Source: an uncultured Paenibacillaceae bacterium
Lineage (GTDB): Bacteria; Bacillota; Bacilli; Aneurinibacillales; Aneurinibacillaceae
Direction of reading: 5' to 3'
Assembly: GCA_937874515.1 (NCBI GenBank)
Contig: CALNBV010000066.1
Location: 1 to 8,130, forward strand
DNA length: 8,130 bases
The translations under genes and the position numbers were made by a program. Positions 1-5,915 of the stretch are shown in pieces. Below the pieces are notes generated by a model, which saw only the letters and a list, made by a program, of their open reading frames with translations, did no database searches and was not told the DNA's origin. The number at the start of each line of letters is the position of its first letter. The first letter of the stretch is position 1.

Positions 1-120
1 ATGTAATTCACCATAGGTTAATCTTCGTGTAAGGTCGTAAACCGCTTCACCTTCTGGCCTTTCTGCAACCGCCTGAGCAAACAACTGAGAAATAGAAACT
101 AAACGTTTTTCATTGCCCAT
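1..120 (-). CDS. AMP-forming acyl-CoA ligase, N-terminal fragment (partial)
   Basis: The first 40 codons of a gene that continues beyond the left edge. ATG is at 118-120, and a GAGGAG lies about a dozen bases upstream. The peptide starts MGNEKRLVSISQLF and reaches RRLTYGEL, the N-terminal signature of the ANL superfamily (acyl-CoA synthetases), in which 'A...RPE..A..D..RRLTYGEL' precedes the adenylation domain. Members of this family activate a carboxylic acid with ATP to an acyl-adenylate and then to acyl-CoA in the cytoplasm. It begins 15 bases after the thiolase stop, so it is almost certainly the fourth gene of the operon and could supply the CoA ester used by the three upstream-encoded enzymes. 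The catalytic P-loop and hinge motifs are outside the window, so chain-length or aromatic specificity cannot be judged. The family call is fairly secure; the substrate is unknown. Confidence 0.75.
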   Translation of the reverse strand, partial: MGNEKRLVSISQLFAQAVAERPEGEAVYDLTRRLTYGELH

Positions 121-135
121 TCCTTCACCACTCCT

Positions 136-1317
136 CTACAATCGTTCCCAGATTGCTGCAATGCCCTGACCACCACCAATACACAAGGAGGATACACCGT
201 ACTTTTTGTTTCTTCTTCCCAGTTCATAAATTAAGGAAAGGGAGATTCTCGCACCAGAAGCGCCTAATGGATGGCCAAGGGCAACTGCACCGCCGTTCAC
301 ATTCCCGATTTCCGGGTTGAAACCTAACTCTTTTTGGCAGGCCAAATATTGAGCGGAGAAGGCTTCATTAATTTCAACTAAATCTAAATCTTCTATTTGC
401 ATATCTGCTTTTTTCAGAGCCTGGCGAATGGCCTCCACCGGCCCAATTCCCATGTATTTCGGTTCCACGCCAACAGTTCCCCAGGATACTAGGCGTGCTA
501 GGGGTTTTAAGCCTCTTTCTTCTGCGTATTGCGCAGAGGCCAGAATCACTGCAGCTCCCCCATCATTAATGCCACTGGCATTCCCTGGCGTGATAACACC
601 GCCTTCTTTAAAGCGTGGCGCCATTTTATTTAACACTTCTAAACTAGTATTGCGAGGTTGTTCATCTTGATCAATGGTCTTCGTGCCTTTGCGCTCTTTC
701 ACCACAACAGGGACGATTTCCTCTTTAAAGTATCCTGTCTCAATCGCCTTCAGGGCTTTTTGATGGCTATTGTAAGCATGTAAATCAATTTCTTCACGGG
801 TTATATTGTATTTTTCCGCCACATTCTCTGCGGTAATGGACATGGTGCAATCCCCATAAGGATCATAGAGGGCTTCCCACAAATAGTCCTGCATTGCTGA
901 TTCCCCTAATTGAAGGCCGGTGCGAGCTCCCCTTACCACATAAGGAATCTGGGTCATATTTTCTGCGCCCCCTGCAAGGGCGACCTTTGCCTCACCTGTT
1001 TGAATCAAACGGGCTGCAGTGGTAATGGCTTCTAATCCCGACCCACACAAACGGTTTACCGTTAATCCTGGTACAGATTGGCCCACCCCGGTTTTTAAGC
1101 CCACATGGCGAGCCATAAAAATAGCATCTGGACTGGATTGAATCACATTGCCAAACACCACCTGATCAATCTCATCCCCAGTAATTCCCGCTTTAGCAAC
1201 GGCTTCTTTAGCTGCAATGGTACCTAACTCAATGGCTGATACATCTTTAAAAGCTCCACAAAACTTGGCAAAAGGAGTACGTGCACCTTCTACTAACACC
1301 ACATCATGATTTTTCAT
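136..1317 (-). CDS. Acetyl-CoA acyltransferase (thiolase)
   Basis: Catalyses CoA-dependent cleavage of a 3-ketoacyl-CoA to acetyl-CoA and a shortened acyl-CoA, or the reverse condensation, in the cytoplasm. At 393 residues it has the usual thiolase length. Visible motifs, numbered from the chosen start: nucleophile Cys91 in NRLCGSGLEA, NEAF at 317-320, His349 in GGAVALGHPLGASGAR, and the acid/base Cys379 in CIGGGQG. All catalytic residues are present. The ATG at 1315-1317 was chosen because GAGGTG lies 6 bases before it, overlapping the TGA of the hydratase gene, and because the protein then starts MKNHDVVLVEGARTPF as in the family. A start 48 bases further upstream is open but would overlap the hydratase and add a non-family extension. 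Third gene of the operon. Degradative (FadA-like) versus biosynthetic use cannot be separated by motif; the neighbours favour degradation. Confidence 0.95.
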   Translation of the reverse strand: MKNHDVVLVEGARTPFAKFCGAFKDVSAIELGTIAAKEAVAKAGITGDEIDQVVFGNVIQSSPDAIFMARHVGLKTGVGQSVPGLTVNRLCGSGLEAITTAARLIQTGEAKVALAGGAENMTQIPYVVRGARTGLQLGESAMQDYLWEALYDPYGDCTMSITAENVAEKYNITREEIDLHAYNSHQKALKAIETGYFKEEIVPVVVKERKGTKTIDQDEQPRNTSLEVLNKMAPRFKEGGVITPGNASGINDGGAAVILASAQYAEERGLKPLARLVSWGTVGVEPKYMGIGPVEAIRQALKKADMQIEDLDLVEINEAFSAQYLACQKELGFNPEIGNVNGGAVALGHPLGASGARISLSLIYELGRRNKKYGVSSLCIGGGQGIAAIWERL

Positions 1318-1327
1318 CCCAGACACC

Positions 1328-2110
1328 TCATCTTCCCACAAAATTCGGTTTTCTTTTTTCCGCAAAGGCCTTCATGCCTTCTTTCCGGTCTTCACTGGCA
1401 AAAGCGCTGTTAAAACAAGCAGTTTCCAAGTATAAAGCACTATCCAAATCGGAATTGGCTCCTGCATTGACGGAGGTTTTCATCATATTCATGGCGATAA
1501 GGGGTTTTTCCGCTAATTTTAAGGCCCACTCCCGTGCCACTGGCAACACTTCCTCCTGGGGAACCACTCGATTCACAATGCCATAGTCATAGGCTTGCGC
1601 TGCGGAAATCATCTCTCCAAAGAAAAGCAATTCTTTGGCACGAGCCTGTCCAATGATTCGCTGTAAGCGCTGGGTGCCGCCTCCCCCAGGAATAATGCCT
1701 AAGTTGATTTCTGGCAGAGCAAATTTCCCTTTTTCCGAACTAATTCTGAAATCACAGGCTAAAGCTAACTCGCAGCCTCCCCCAAGGGCCAGACCATTAA
1801 TGGCAGCAATAACGGGTTTAGATAAGCCTTCAATTTTTTCAAAGGCTTTACGAGACACTCGGCTCATTTCAGACATGGCGAGAAAATCCAGTTGGACCAT
1901 CTCATTAATATCCGCCCCTGCAGCAAAAGCCTTCTCCCCACTGCCTGTTATGATGATTACCCGCACTTCCTGGTTTTGTTCCAATTCTTCCATCAGCAGA
2001 TAAACTTTAGAAAACAGTTCCTTATTTAAGGGATTAAAAGGAGGACGATTCAGAGTAACGATGGCAACCTGATTCTCAACTGAAACTTCTACTAAACTGT
2101 ATTGATTCAT
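1328..2110 (-). CDS. Enoyl-CoA hydratase / crotonase-family protein
   Basis: Adds water across the 2,3 double bond of a trans-2-enoyl-CoA to give 3-hydroxyacyl-CoA. At 260 residues it is standard crotonase length. The CoA-binding and oxyanion-hole segments are seen as FAAGADINEM (62-71) and NGLALGGGCELALACDFR (105-122). The two acids expected of a true hydratase are Glu114 (in GGCELALA) and Glu134 (in ALPEINLGIIPGGGGTQRL), so it is probably a hydratase rather than an isomerase or hydrolase of the same fold. The ATG overlaps the TGA of the dehydrogenase gene (ATGA, 2107-2110), and AAGGAG lies 8 bases upstream, indicating translational coupling. Second gene of the operon; its product is the substrate of the enzyme encoded just upstream. 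Acyl-chain preference cannot be read from the sequence. Confidence 0.95.
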   Translation of the reverse strand: MNQYSLVEVSVENQVAIVTLNRPPFNPLNKELFSKVYLLMEELEQNQEVRVIIITGSGEKAFAAGADINEMVQLDFLAMSEMSRVSRKAFEKIEGLSKPVIAAINGLALGGGCELALACDFRISSEKGKFALPEINLGIIPGGGGTQRLQRIIGQARAKELLFFGEMISAAQAYDYGIVNRVVPQEEVLPVAREWALKLAEKPLIAMNMMKTSVNAGANSDLDSALYLETACFNSAFASEDRKEGMKAFAEKRKPNFVGR

Positions 2111-3000
2111 CGGGTTGTCTCCTTCTCTGCCTTTTGACCCGGGGTATGATCATACCAACCTTCTCCCGCTTTCTTCCCTACTTTACCTGCTTGCACCAAA
2201 CGGCGGAGGGAGATGGGTGCTGCAAAGCGATCATCTTTAAATTCTTCATAGAAGTAATCCATGACGAAAAGGCCAATATCTACACCCGCGTAATCCTGTA
2301 AGGTAAAGGGACCCATAGGATAATTCAGTCCAAGGGTAACAGCTTTATCGATATCTTCAATGGAGGCCACACCTTCATCCGCTAAACGAATGGCTTCAAT
2401 AAACTGAGGAATCATAATGCGGTTTACGATAAAACCTGGAGAATCTTTTTTCACTTCAATGGGTTCTTTCCCCATCTCTCTGGCGAAATCCATTAAAGCA
2501 GCGATGGTTTCATCACTGGTTTTGAGCCCTCTTACTACTTCTACTAATTTCATGACTTGTGGTGGATTAAAGAAGTGCATGCCTGCCACTTGCCCTTGCC
2601 GTTTCGTCGCTTCTGCAATGACAGTGATGGACATGGAGGAAGTATTGGTTGCTAGAATCGCTTCCGGGCTAAGAATGTCATCAAGTTTCGCAAATAAGTC
2701 TTTTTTCGCTTCTAAGTCTTCAATAATCACTTCAATGGCAATGTCCGCAGGGGCAAAATTTTGCAGGTCAGTGGTTGGTTGGATGCGCCCTAACACTTCA
2801 ATGCTTTGTTCTTCCGTCATTTTTCCCCGTTGAATACTTTTTTCCATGAATTTATTCATTCGATCCAGGGCTGTATTTAAGATCCCTTCATTTAAATCCC
2901 AAAGAATCACTTGAAATCCGCTTAAGGCTGCCAGATGGGCAATGCCGCTTCCCATGGTTCCTGCACCAGCTACACCGATCATTTTTTTAATGCTTGCCAT
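2107..3000 (-). CDS. 3-hydroxyacyl-CoA (3-hydroxybutyryl-CoA) dehydrogenase
   Basis: Oxidises (S)-3-hydroxyacyl-CoA to 3-ketoacyl-CoA with NAD(P)+ in the cytoplasm. At 297 residues it is a little longer than the typical 280-290 of the stand-alone enzyme. The N-terminal Rossmann fold shows GAGTMGSGIA (12-21) and the acidic cofactor residue in LWDLN (33-37). Active-site residues are Ser121 in TNTSS, His142 in GMHFFNPP, Glu154 in KLVEVVRG and Asn193 in PGFIVNR. The C-terminal helical domain carries GLNYPMGPFTLQDYAGVD (224-241), and the end GKVGKKAGEGWYDH is typical; the last residues are a charged tail. The ATG has AAGGGGG about 8 bases upstream. It is the first gene of the catabolic operon. The family includes PaaH, MmgB and clostridial Hbd; nothing here decides among those pathways. 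Confidence 0.95.
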   Translation of the reverse strand: MASIKKMIGVAGAGTMGSGIAHLAALSGFQVILWDLNEGILNTALDRMNKFMEKSIQRGKMTEEQSIEVLGRIQPTTDLQNFAPADIAIEVIIEDLEAKKDLFAKLDDILSPEAILATNTSSMSITVIAEATKRQGQVAGMHFFNPPQVMKLVEVVRGLKTSDETIAALMDFAREMGKEPIEVKKDSPGFIVNRIMIPQFIEAIRLADEGVASIEDIDKAVTLGLNYPMGPFTLQDYAGVDIGLFVMDYFYEEFKDDRFAAPISLRRLVQAGKVGKKAGEGWYDHTPGQKAEKETTR

Positions 3001-3032
3001 TATTAAGCCCCCTTTTCAGTTGTCTGAATATT

Positions 3033-3046
3033 CTTAACATGTTTAG
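3033..3046. promoter_or_regulatory. Imperfect palindrome over the predicted +1 of the catabolic operon
   Basis: CTAAACATGTTAAG on the minus strand is a 14-bp near-palindrome; only one symmetric pair of bases breaks the symmetry. It begins directly after the -10 hexamer and spans the expected transcription start, a normal place for a repressor operator. No regulator can be named from it, and short AT-rich palindromes arise easily by chance. Confidence 0.25.
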
Positions 3047-3075
3047 ATTATAAAACAGGGGGCCTACCTAAAAAA
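3047..3075 (-). promoter_or_regulatory. Predicted promoter of the catabolic operon (perfect -10, poor -35)
   Basis: The minus strand has a perfect TATAAT at 3047-3052, giving a start near 3040 and a leader of about 40 bases before the dehydrogenase ATG. At the 17-bp position (3070-3075) the sequence is TTTTTT, a poor -35 that is actually the T-tract of the regulator gene's terminator. A good -10 with a weak -35 is the usual form of an activator-dependent promoter, which suits the adjacent PucR-type regulator. The dependence itself is inference. Confidence 0.5.
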
Positions 3076-3122
3076 ACGTCCACCGTGTAGGAATAAAAAA
3101 GGATTTTTCCTACACGGTGGAC
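3070..3122 (-). terminator. Intrinsic terminator of the regulator gene with a perfect 16-bp stem
   Basis: Eight bases after the regulator stop codon, arms at 3107-3122 and 3078-3093 pair perfectly over 16 bp (core CCACCGTGTAGG) around a 13-base loop. On the minus strand they are followed by a G and seven T residues (3070-3076). No T-tract follows on the plus strand, so it terminates minus-strand transcription. The stem is long for a simple terminator and lies at about -38 to -82 relative to the predicted start of the next operon, so it could also serve as a protein-binding site. Confidence 0.85.
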
Positions 3123-3130
3123 AAAAGGAT

Positions 3131-5323
3131 TTATTCATAAAGGTCATATAATTTATAAGCTAACATCACATTAAAGCGTTCTTCCACATCAGAAATGTCC
3201 ACACTTAACAAGTCTGCTATCTTTTCTAAGCGATATTTTAGAGAACTGCGATGGATAAAAAGAGATTCCGCTGTTTCTTTCAAATTGCCGTTCCAATACA
3301 CGTAGGCTCGCAAGGTATCAAATAAATCCCTTCCCTTATCCCCTGAATCAAGGAGGGGCTTCAAATACTTATCACAAAAAGCCTGTACTACAAAGGGATC
3401 CTTGATATTATATAAAACCGTATAAGACCCTAAACGATCAAAACTCATATATCCCTTCGTAGGAAATCTGTCGGATACAATGCGAAGGGTTTGTAGGGCT
3501 TGCTTATAACAAGAATAGTAATCCTCCATTTCTCTTGCCCAATCGCTAATCCCCATAAAAACCTCACTGTTTGGAAATTCCAGCTTAATAATTCTTTTTA
3601 TTCGTTCATAAAGCCCTTTCCAATAATCGTCCTTCACTTGGTCCTGCCTCTCAGGAACCAAAATAAGATAGTTCCCTTCTTTTCGAGCCAGCACCAATCC
3701 TGCATCCCACTGAAGCAAATGATCCCGTAACTGGTCCACCATCCATGTTTTTTTTCCTTCTACGTCTATTAAATTAAGTTCCTCTTCCCCCGTCAGAAAG
3801 GTAAAGACACTAATCTTATGGGGTTCAAAAAGGTTTAAATTAAACAAATTACAATACTCTACTACTTTTCCCTTATTCGTGATTTTCTCAGCAAATAGTT
3901 GGTCTAGAAAACTCCCTTTTACCTGTTCTTTCACTTCTAGCACGAGTTTCTGCTTAATGAATTGGATGGCGAATACATTCAGTGCCTGATTAATGGTAAT
4001 GCGGAGAGTCATATCCAGTTGGCTTTCATTTATTTTCAAACATAAAAACCCTAACCCTTCTCCTCCGCCAACAATGGGCCAAATTCCAAAGGATTGGTTA
4101 CTTCCAGGGCGAATCCAATGTTCCCCCTGGATGATCAATCTAAGATCTTTCTCTCGCCGGATCCATTCTATGATTTGTTCTATTTGTTCTTGCTCATCTT
4201 CTTTAGGACATGAAAAAATAGGCCGCATAAAACGATCCAATAGAAGGACGGAACAATGCAACAACTGGGATAGGGTTTGGGTTAGACCTGAAAACTCCTC
4301 ACCTACCAGGGTTTGCTTCACTAATTCCTGATGGTGAACCATCATTTGCTCTAACCGGTTTTTATCCTTTTGTTCATTGCGATACAATCTGGCATTTTCA
4401 ATCATTACAGAAACATGGGAAGATAATAGGCGCAAAAAATTTAAATCCTCTCCATCAAAGGCTGGGCCCTCTAATGAACGTGACACATGAAGTACACCGA
4501 TGGTTTTCCGATTGACCACAAGAGGAATGGTCATTTCCTGCCCGCCAACCTTCTCTAATCCAGGAAACAAATCAGACAGTTGAAAAGTATCCCTCATATC
4601 AATGACAACAGGCACGTCCAAAGAACCAAAGGTAGGAGGTTGATAAATGAGGCAATGATTCCATTCATCATAAAGGTATACACAGGCTGAATCTGCATTG
4701 GTCCCTTTTCCCGCTTGTTCCACAATACCTTCCATTAAACTTTCTGTGGATTCTCCCAGTAACAGATTATCTTTGACCCACTCAATTCCTTTGATTTTTC
4801 TCTTTTCCTGTTCTTTCTGGATTGCCAGATTAATGGCAACGGCTATATCATTGCCAAATTCAATAAATAACTTATGTACATCGGACAACAATAGGACATC
4901 ACTGCGAAAGCCAATGACACAAACACCGTAACTGTCCATTGCGTTTTCTTTAATAGGAACGGTAAACCAGGCTGAAAAACCTTCTGCCTCAATGCTTTGC
5001 AATAAAGCACAGTGGTTTGGGGTTTCAACAAAGTCATAATTACACAGGGGTTCATCGAGAAACTCTTCAGTTATTAAGGCAAGTTCTAAGGGGAATTGTT
5101 GTTCGAAATGAGGGCTTGTCCCTTTGTGGCTTCTATTGAATAAATACTCGCTATCTTTTAAGAGGATGGAAACGTAGTCACATGTAAACTGGTTCCAAAA
5201 GGAATCAATCAAATAATTCAAGGTTTCTTGCAGGGTATTAAATTTAATTAATTGTCTCGCTGTTCGACGAAGATGGGTGTCTATTTTCTCTACTAATCGT
5301 TCCTTTTTGCCACGATCAATCAA
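3131..5323 (-). CDS. GAF-domain PucR/CdaR-family transcriptional regulator
   Basis: A large cytoplasmic DNA-binding regulator of about 730 residues (numbering below is from the GTG at 5330-5332). An N-terminal GAF-like sensor covers about 31-172 and a second about 194-318 (ends with the GAF-type helix LRLLSSHVSVMIENARLY). A third, less clear sensor-like region is at about 343-460, and a CdaR/GGDEF-like module at about 470-620 (GISDWAREMEDYYSCYKQAL). The C-terminus has the PucR-type helix-turn-helix at about 668-727 (LRAYVYWNGNLKETAESLFI then HRSSLKYRLEKI). The TTG at 5321-5323 is preferred because GGTGAT, complementary to the 16S rRNA tail, lies 4 bases before it; the GTG three codons upstream has no ribosome site. 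The family usually activates neighbouring catabolic genes in response to a small ligand. The catabolic operon lies just downstream in the same orientation, so it is the likely target. The ligand is unknown. Confidence 0.9.
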   Translation of the reverse strand: MIDRGKKERLVEKIDTHLRRTARQLIKFNTLQETLNYLIDSFWNQFTCDYVSILLKDSEYLFNRSHKGTSPHFEQQFPLELALITEEFLDEPLCNYDFVETPNHCALLQSIEAEGFSAWFTVPIKENAMDSYGVCVIGFRSDVLLLSDVHKLFIEFGNDIAVAINLAIQKEQEKRKIKGIEWVKDNLLLGESTESLMEGIVEQAGKGTNADSACVYLYDEWNHCLIYQPPTFGSLDVPVVIDMRDTFQLSDLFPGLEKVGGQEMTIPLVVNRKTIGVLHVSRSLEGPAFDGEDLNFLRLLSSHVSVMIENARLYRNEQKDKNRLEQMMVHHQELVKQTLVGEEFSGLTQTLSQLLHCSVLLLDRFMRPIFSCPKEDEQEQIEQIIEWIRREKDLRLIIQGEHWIRPGSNQSFGIWPIVGGGEGLGFLCLKINESQLDMTLRITINQALNVFAIQFIKQKLVLEVKEQVKGSFLDQLFAEKITNKGKVVEYCNLFNLNLFEPHKISVFTFLTGEEELNLIDVEGKKTWMVDQLRDHLLQWDAGLVLARKEGNYLILVPERQDQVKDDYWKGLYERIKRIIKLEFPNSEVFMGISDWAREMEDYYSCYKQALQTLRIVSDRFPTKGYMSFDRLGSYTVLYNIKDPFVVQAFCDKYLKPLLDSGDKGRDLFDTLRAYVYWNGNLKETAESLFIHRSSLKYRLEKIADLLSVDISDVEERFNVMLAYKLYDLYE

Positions 5324-5367
5324 ATGTATCACCCCGGATGAGTTATATTCAAAATTGTCTGATATTC

Positions 5368-5376
5368 ATTATACCA
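5368..5376 (-). promoter_or_regulatory. Extended -10 promoter for the regulator gene
   Basis: The minus strand reads TGGTATAAT, a perfect TATAAT (5368-5373) with the TG of an extended -10 element. No convincing -35 hexamer is present at 16-18 bp, which extended -10 promoters do not need. Transcription would start near 5361, leaving a leader of about 38 bases before the preferred TTG. It lies immediately after the stop codon of the 50-residue small gene, so the regulator can be transcribed independently of it. Confidence 0.5.
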
Positions 5377-5383
5377 GGAATTT

Positions 5384-5536
5384 CTATTTTATCCTCATCC
5401 CTTTTTTGAATTGTTGAATTTGTTGGTCCAGGTTTTCATTCAGCTGGACTAATTCATCTTTCATATGATGAAAGGAAGGAATTTGATATAAGGGTTTATC
5501 GGATAAATAAGGGCTTTTGCTCATCTTCTTTTTCAC
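5384..5536 (-). CDS. 50-residue small protein, possible second SpoIIS-type antitoxin
   Basis: A short reading frame starting with GTG at 5534-5536 (MKKKMSKSPYLSDKP...) and ending with TAG at 5384-5386. A strong ribosome site, AAGGTGGG (5543-5550), lies 6 bases before the GTG; an internal ATG at 5522-5524 would give 46 residues. The product is soluble: a lysine-rich N-terminus, the motif SPYLSDKP (8-15) followed by IP (19-20), an acidic/amide-rich helix-like stretch KDELVQLNENLDQQIQQF, and a basic end. The 67-residue protein at 5916-6119 has SPFLSEKP followed at the same spacing by LP, then an acidic helix and a basic tail, so the two look related. SpoIIS systems with a second small antitoxin (SpoIISC) are known. 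Reality of the gene is well supported by its ribosome site and the shared motif; the antitoxin role is inference. Confidence 0.6.
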   Translation of the reverse strand: MKKKMSKSPYLSDKPLYQIPSFHHMKDELVQLNENLDQQIQQFKKGMRIK

Positions 5537-5606
5537 ACATATCCCACCTTATGCTGTACTTTCAACTAAATGTATTATCTGTTTCGTCAGGATATGTTTA
5601 TTCTAG

Positions 5607-5630
5607 ACGAATTGCTAAGAATCAATTCGT
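5607..5630. repeat. Perfect 8-bp inverted repeat (hairpin)
   Basis: ACGAATTG at 5607-5614 and CAATTCGT at 5623-5630 pair perfectly around an 8-base loop. On the minus strand this hairpin directly follows the larger folded element and precedes the 50-residue gene by about 70 bases. There is no T-tract on either side, so it is not a standard intrinsic terminator. It may be the 3' domain of the same RNA. Confidence 0.5.
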
Positions 5631-5636
5631 GCCTCT

Positions 5637-5774
5637 TGCTCGCCGACATGGATGTTTGAAAATGACGGTCAACTTCTCTCCGGGCGCGCCTTCAAAACAT
5701 CTGGGTATCTCAGGAAGTGAGACTGTTGAAGGCTTATTTCGCCCTTCTTTCAGTTTCCCTAGTATCGGCTCGCA
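5637..5774 (-). ncRNA. Candidate structured RNA (leader, small RNA or mobile-element RNA)
   Basis: Nested inverted repeats define a compact fold. The closing stem is TGC/GCA plus GCCGA/TCGGC with a symmetric TC/TC internal loop (5637-5646 with 5765-5774). Inside are a 5-bp stem (5682-5686 with 5740-5744), a perfect 8-bp stem GCCTTCAA/TTGAAGGC (5688-5695 with 5726-5733), and an apical hairpin TCTCA/TGAGA (5708-5722). An alternative stem (5651-5660 with 5691-5701) uses the same TTCAA bases as the 8-bp stem, so both cannot form fully together. The minus strand is assigned because all neighbouring genes and the possible promoter face that way; the strand is not proven. It does not match the T-box, SAM, TPP, lysine, purine, SRP, tmRNA or RNase P cores that I know. 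Confidence 0.4.
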
Positions 5775-5807
5775 AAAAGGCAACTAATTTGATTCATTAG
5801 CAAACTC

Positions 5808-5835
5808 ATTAACTGACCTTACGGTCTCATTTCAA
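5808..5835 (-). promoter_or_regulatory. Weak candidate promoter for the structured RNA and 50-residue gene
   Basis: TTGAAA (5830-5835) and GTTAAT (5808-5813) on the minus strand are separated by 16 bp; transcription would begin near 5801, just before the folded element. A small inverted repeat, GACC/GGTC (5815-5826), occupies the spacer and could bind a repressor. The -10 matches the consensus at only four positions, and the -35 overlaps the T-tract of the preceding terminator. Confidence 0.3.
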
Positions 5836-5858
5836 AAAAAGGGTAGCCATCGTTACCC
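5834..5858 (-). terminator. Second intrinsic terminator after the spoIIS operon
   Basis: GGGTA and TACCC (minus strand, 5854-5858 and 5841-5845) form a short stem with one further pair inside it, followed by seven T residues (5834-5840). It sits about 25 bases beyond the main terminator and would catch read-through from the toxin-antitoxin operon. Confidence 0.6.
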
Positions 5859-5883
5859 ATAAACTTACAGATACTTCAAGTAT

Positions 5884-5914
5884 AAAAAAAAGACATGAGG
5901 AGATTCCCCATGTC
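5884..5914 (-). terminator. Intrinsic terminator of the spoIIS operon
   Basis: GACATGGGG and CCTCATGTC on the minus strand pair over nine positions with one mismatch around a 5-base loop, and are followed by eight T residues (5884-5891). It starts one base after the TAA of the 67-residue gene, so it closes the spoIISA-antitoxin operon. Confidence 0.9.
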
Positions 5915-5915
5915 A

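Larger units (their letters stand above)
5537..5883. other. Gene-free structured interval
   Basis: About 350 bases between the 50-residue gene and the terminator of the spoIIS operon hold no gene I accept. In minus-strand order they contain a palindrome ATACTTCAAGTAT (5871-5883), a second terminator (5834-5858), a weak promoter (5808-5835), a folded element (5637-5774) and a hairpin (5607-5630), followed by the ribosome site of the 50-residue gene. A plus-strand reading frame of 78 codons (5551-5787) lies over the inverted repeats and is judged spurious. Confidence 0.6.

Noticed and set aside
1318..1365. 16-residue N-terminal extension of the thiolase
   Set aside because: It would overlap the hydratase gene by 38 bases and has no family counterpart. 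The ATG at 1315-1317 has a good ribosome site and the usual N-terminus.
2417..2833. 138-codon plus-strand frame opposite the dehydrogenase gene
   Set aside because: Antisense shadow of a well-supported gene whose catalytic residues are intact. The same applies to the plus-strand frames at 428-670, 1281-1586, 1635-2003, 3500-3730, 3993-4331, 4698-4931, 6502-6873 and 7272-7529.
3026..3033. GAATATTC as a FadR operator
   Set aside because: It is only an 8-bp palindrome and lacks the longer TGAATGA...TCATTCA-type symmetry expected for FadR of Bacillus.
4843..5055. 70-codon minus-strand frame inside the regulator gene
   Set aside because: Out-of-frame shadow of the first GAF domain; no separate ribosome site or family resemblance.
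5637..5774. Known riboswitch, T-box, SRP RNA, tmRNA or group II intron domain V
   Set aside because: I compared the folded element by eye with the conserved cores of these RNAs and found none of them. The GGAAG apical loop is not in the SRP context.
5551..5787. 78-codon plus-strand reading frame
   Set aside because: It lies exactly over the nested inverted repeats, has no ribosome site that I can see before its ATG, opposes every neighbouring gene, and its product matches no family I know. The structured RNA explains the region better.
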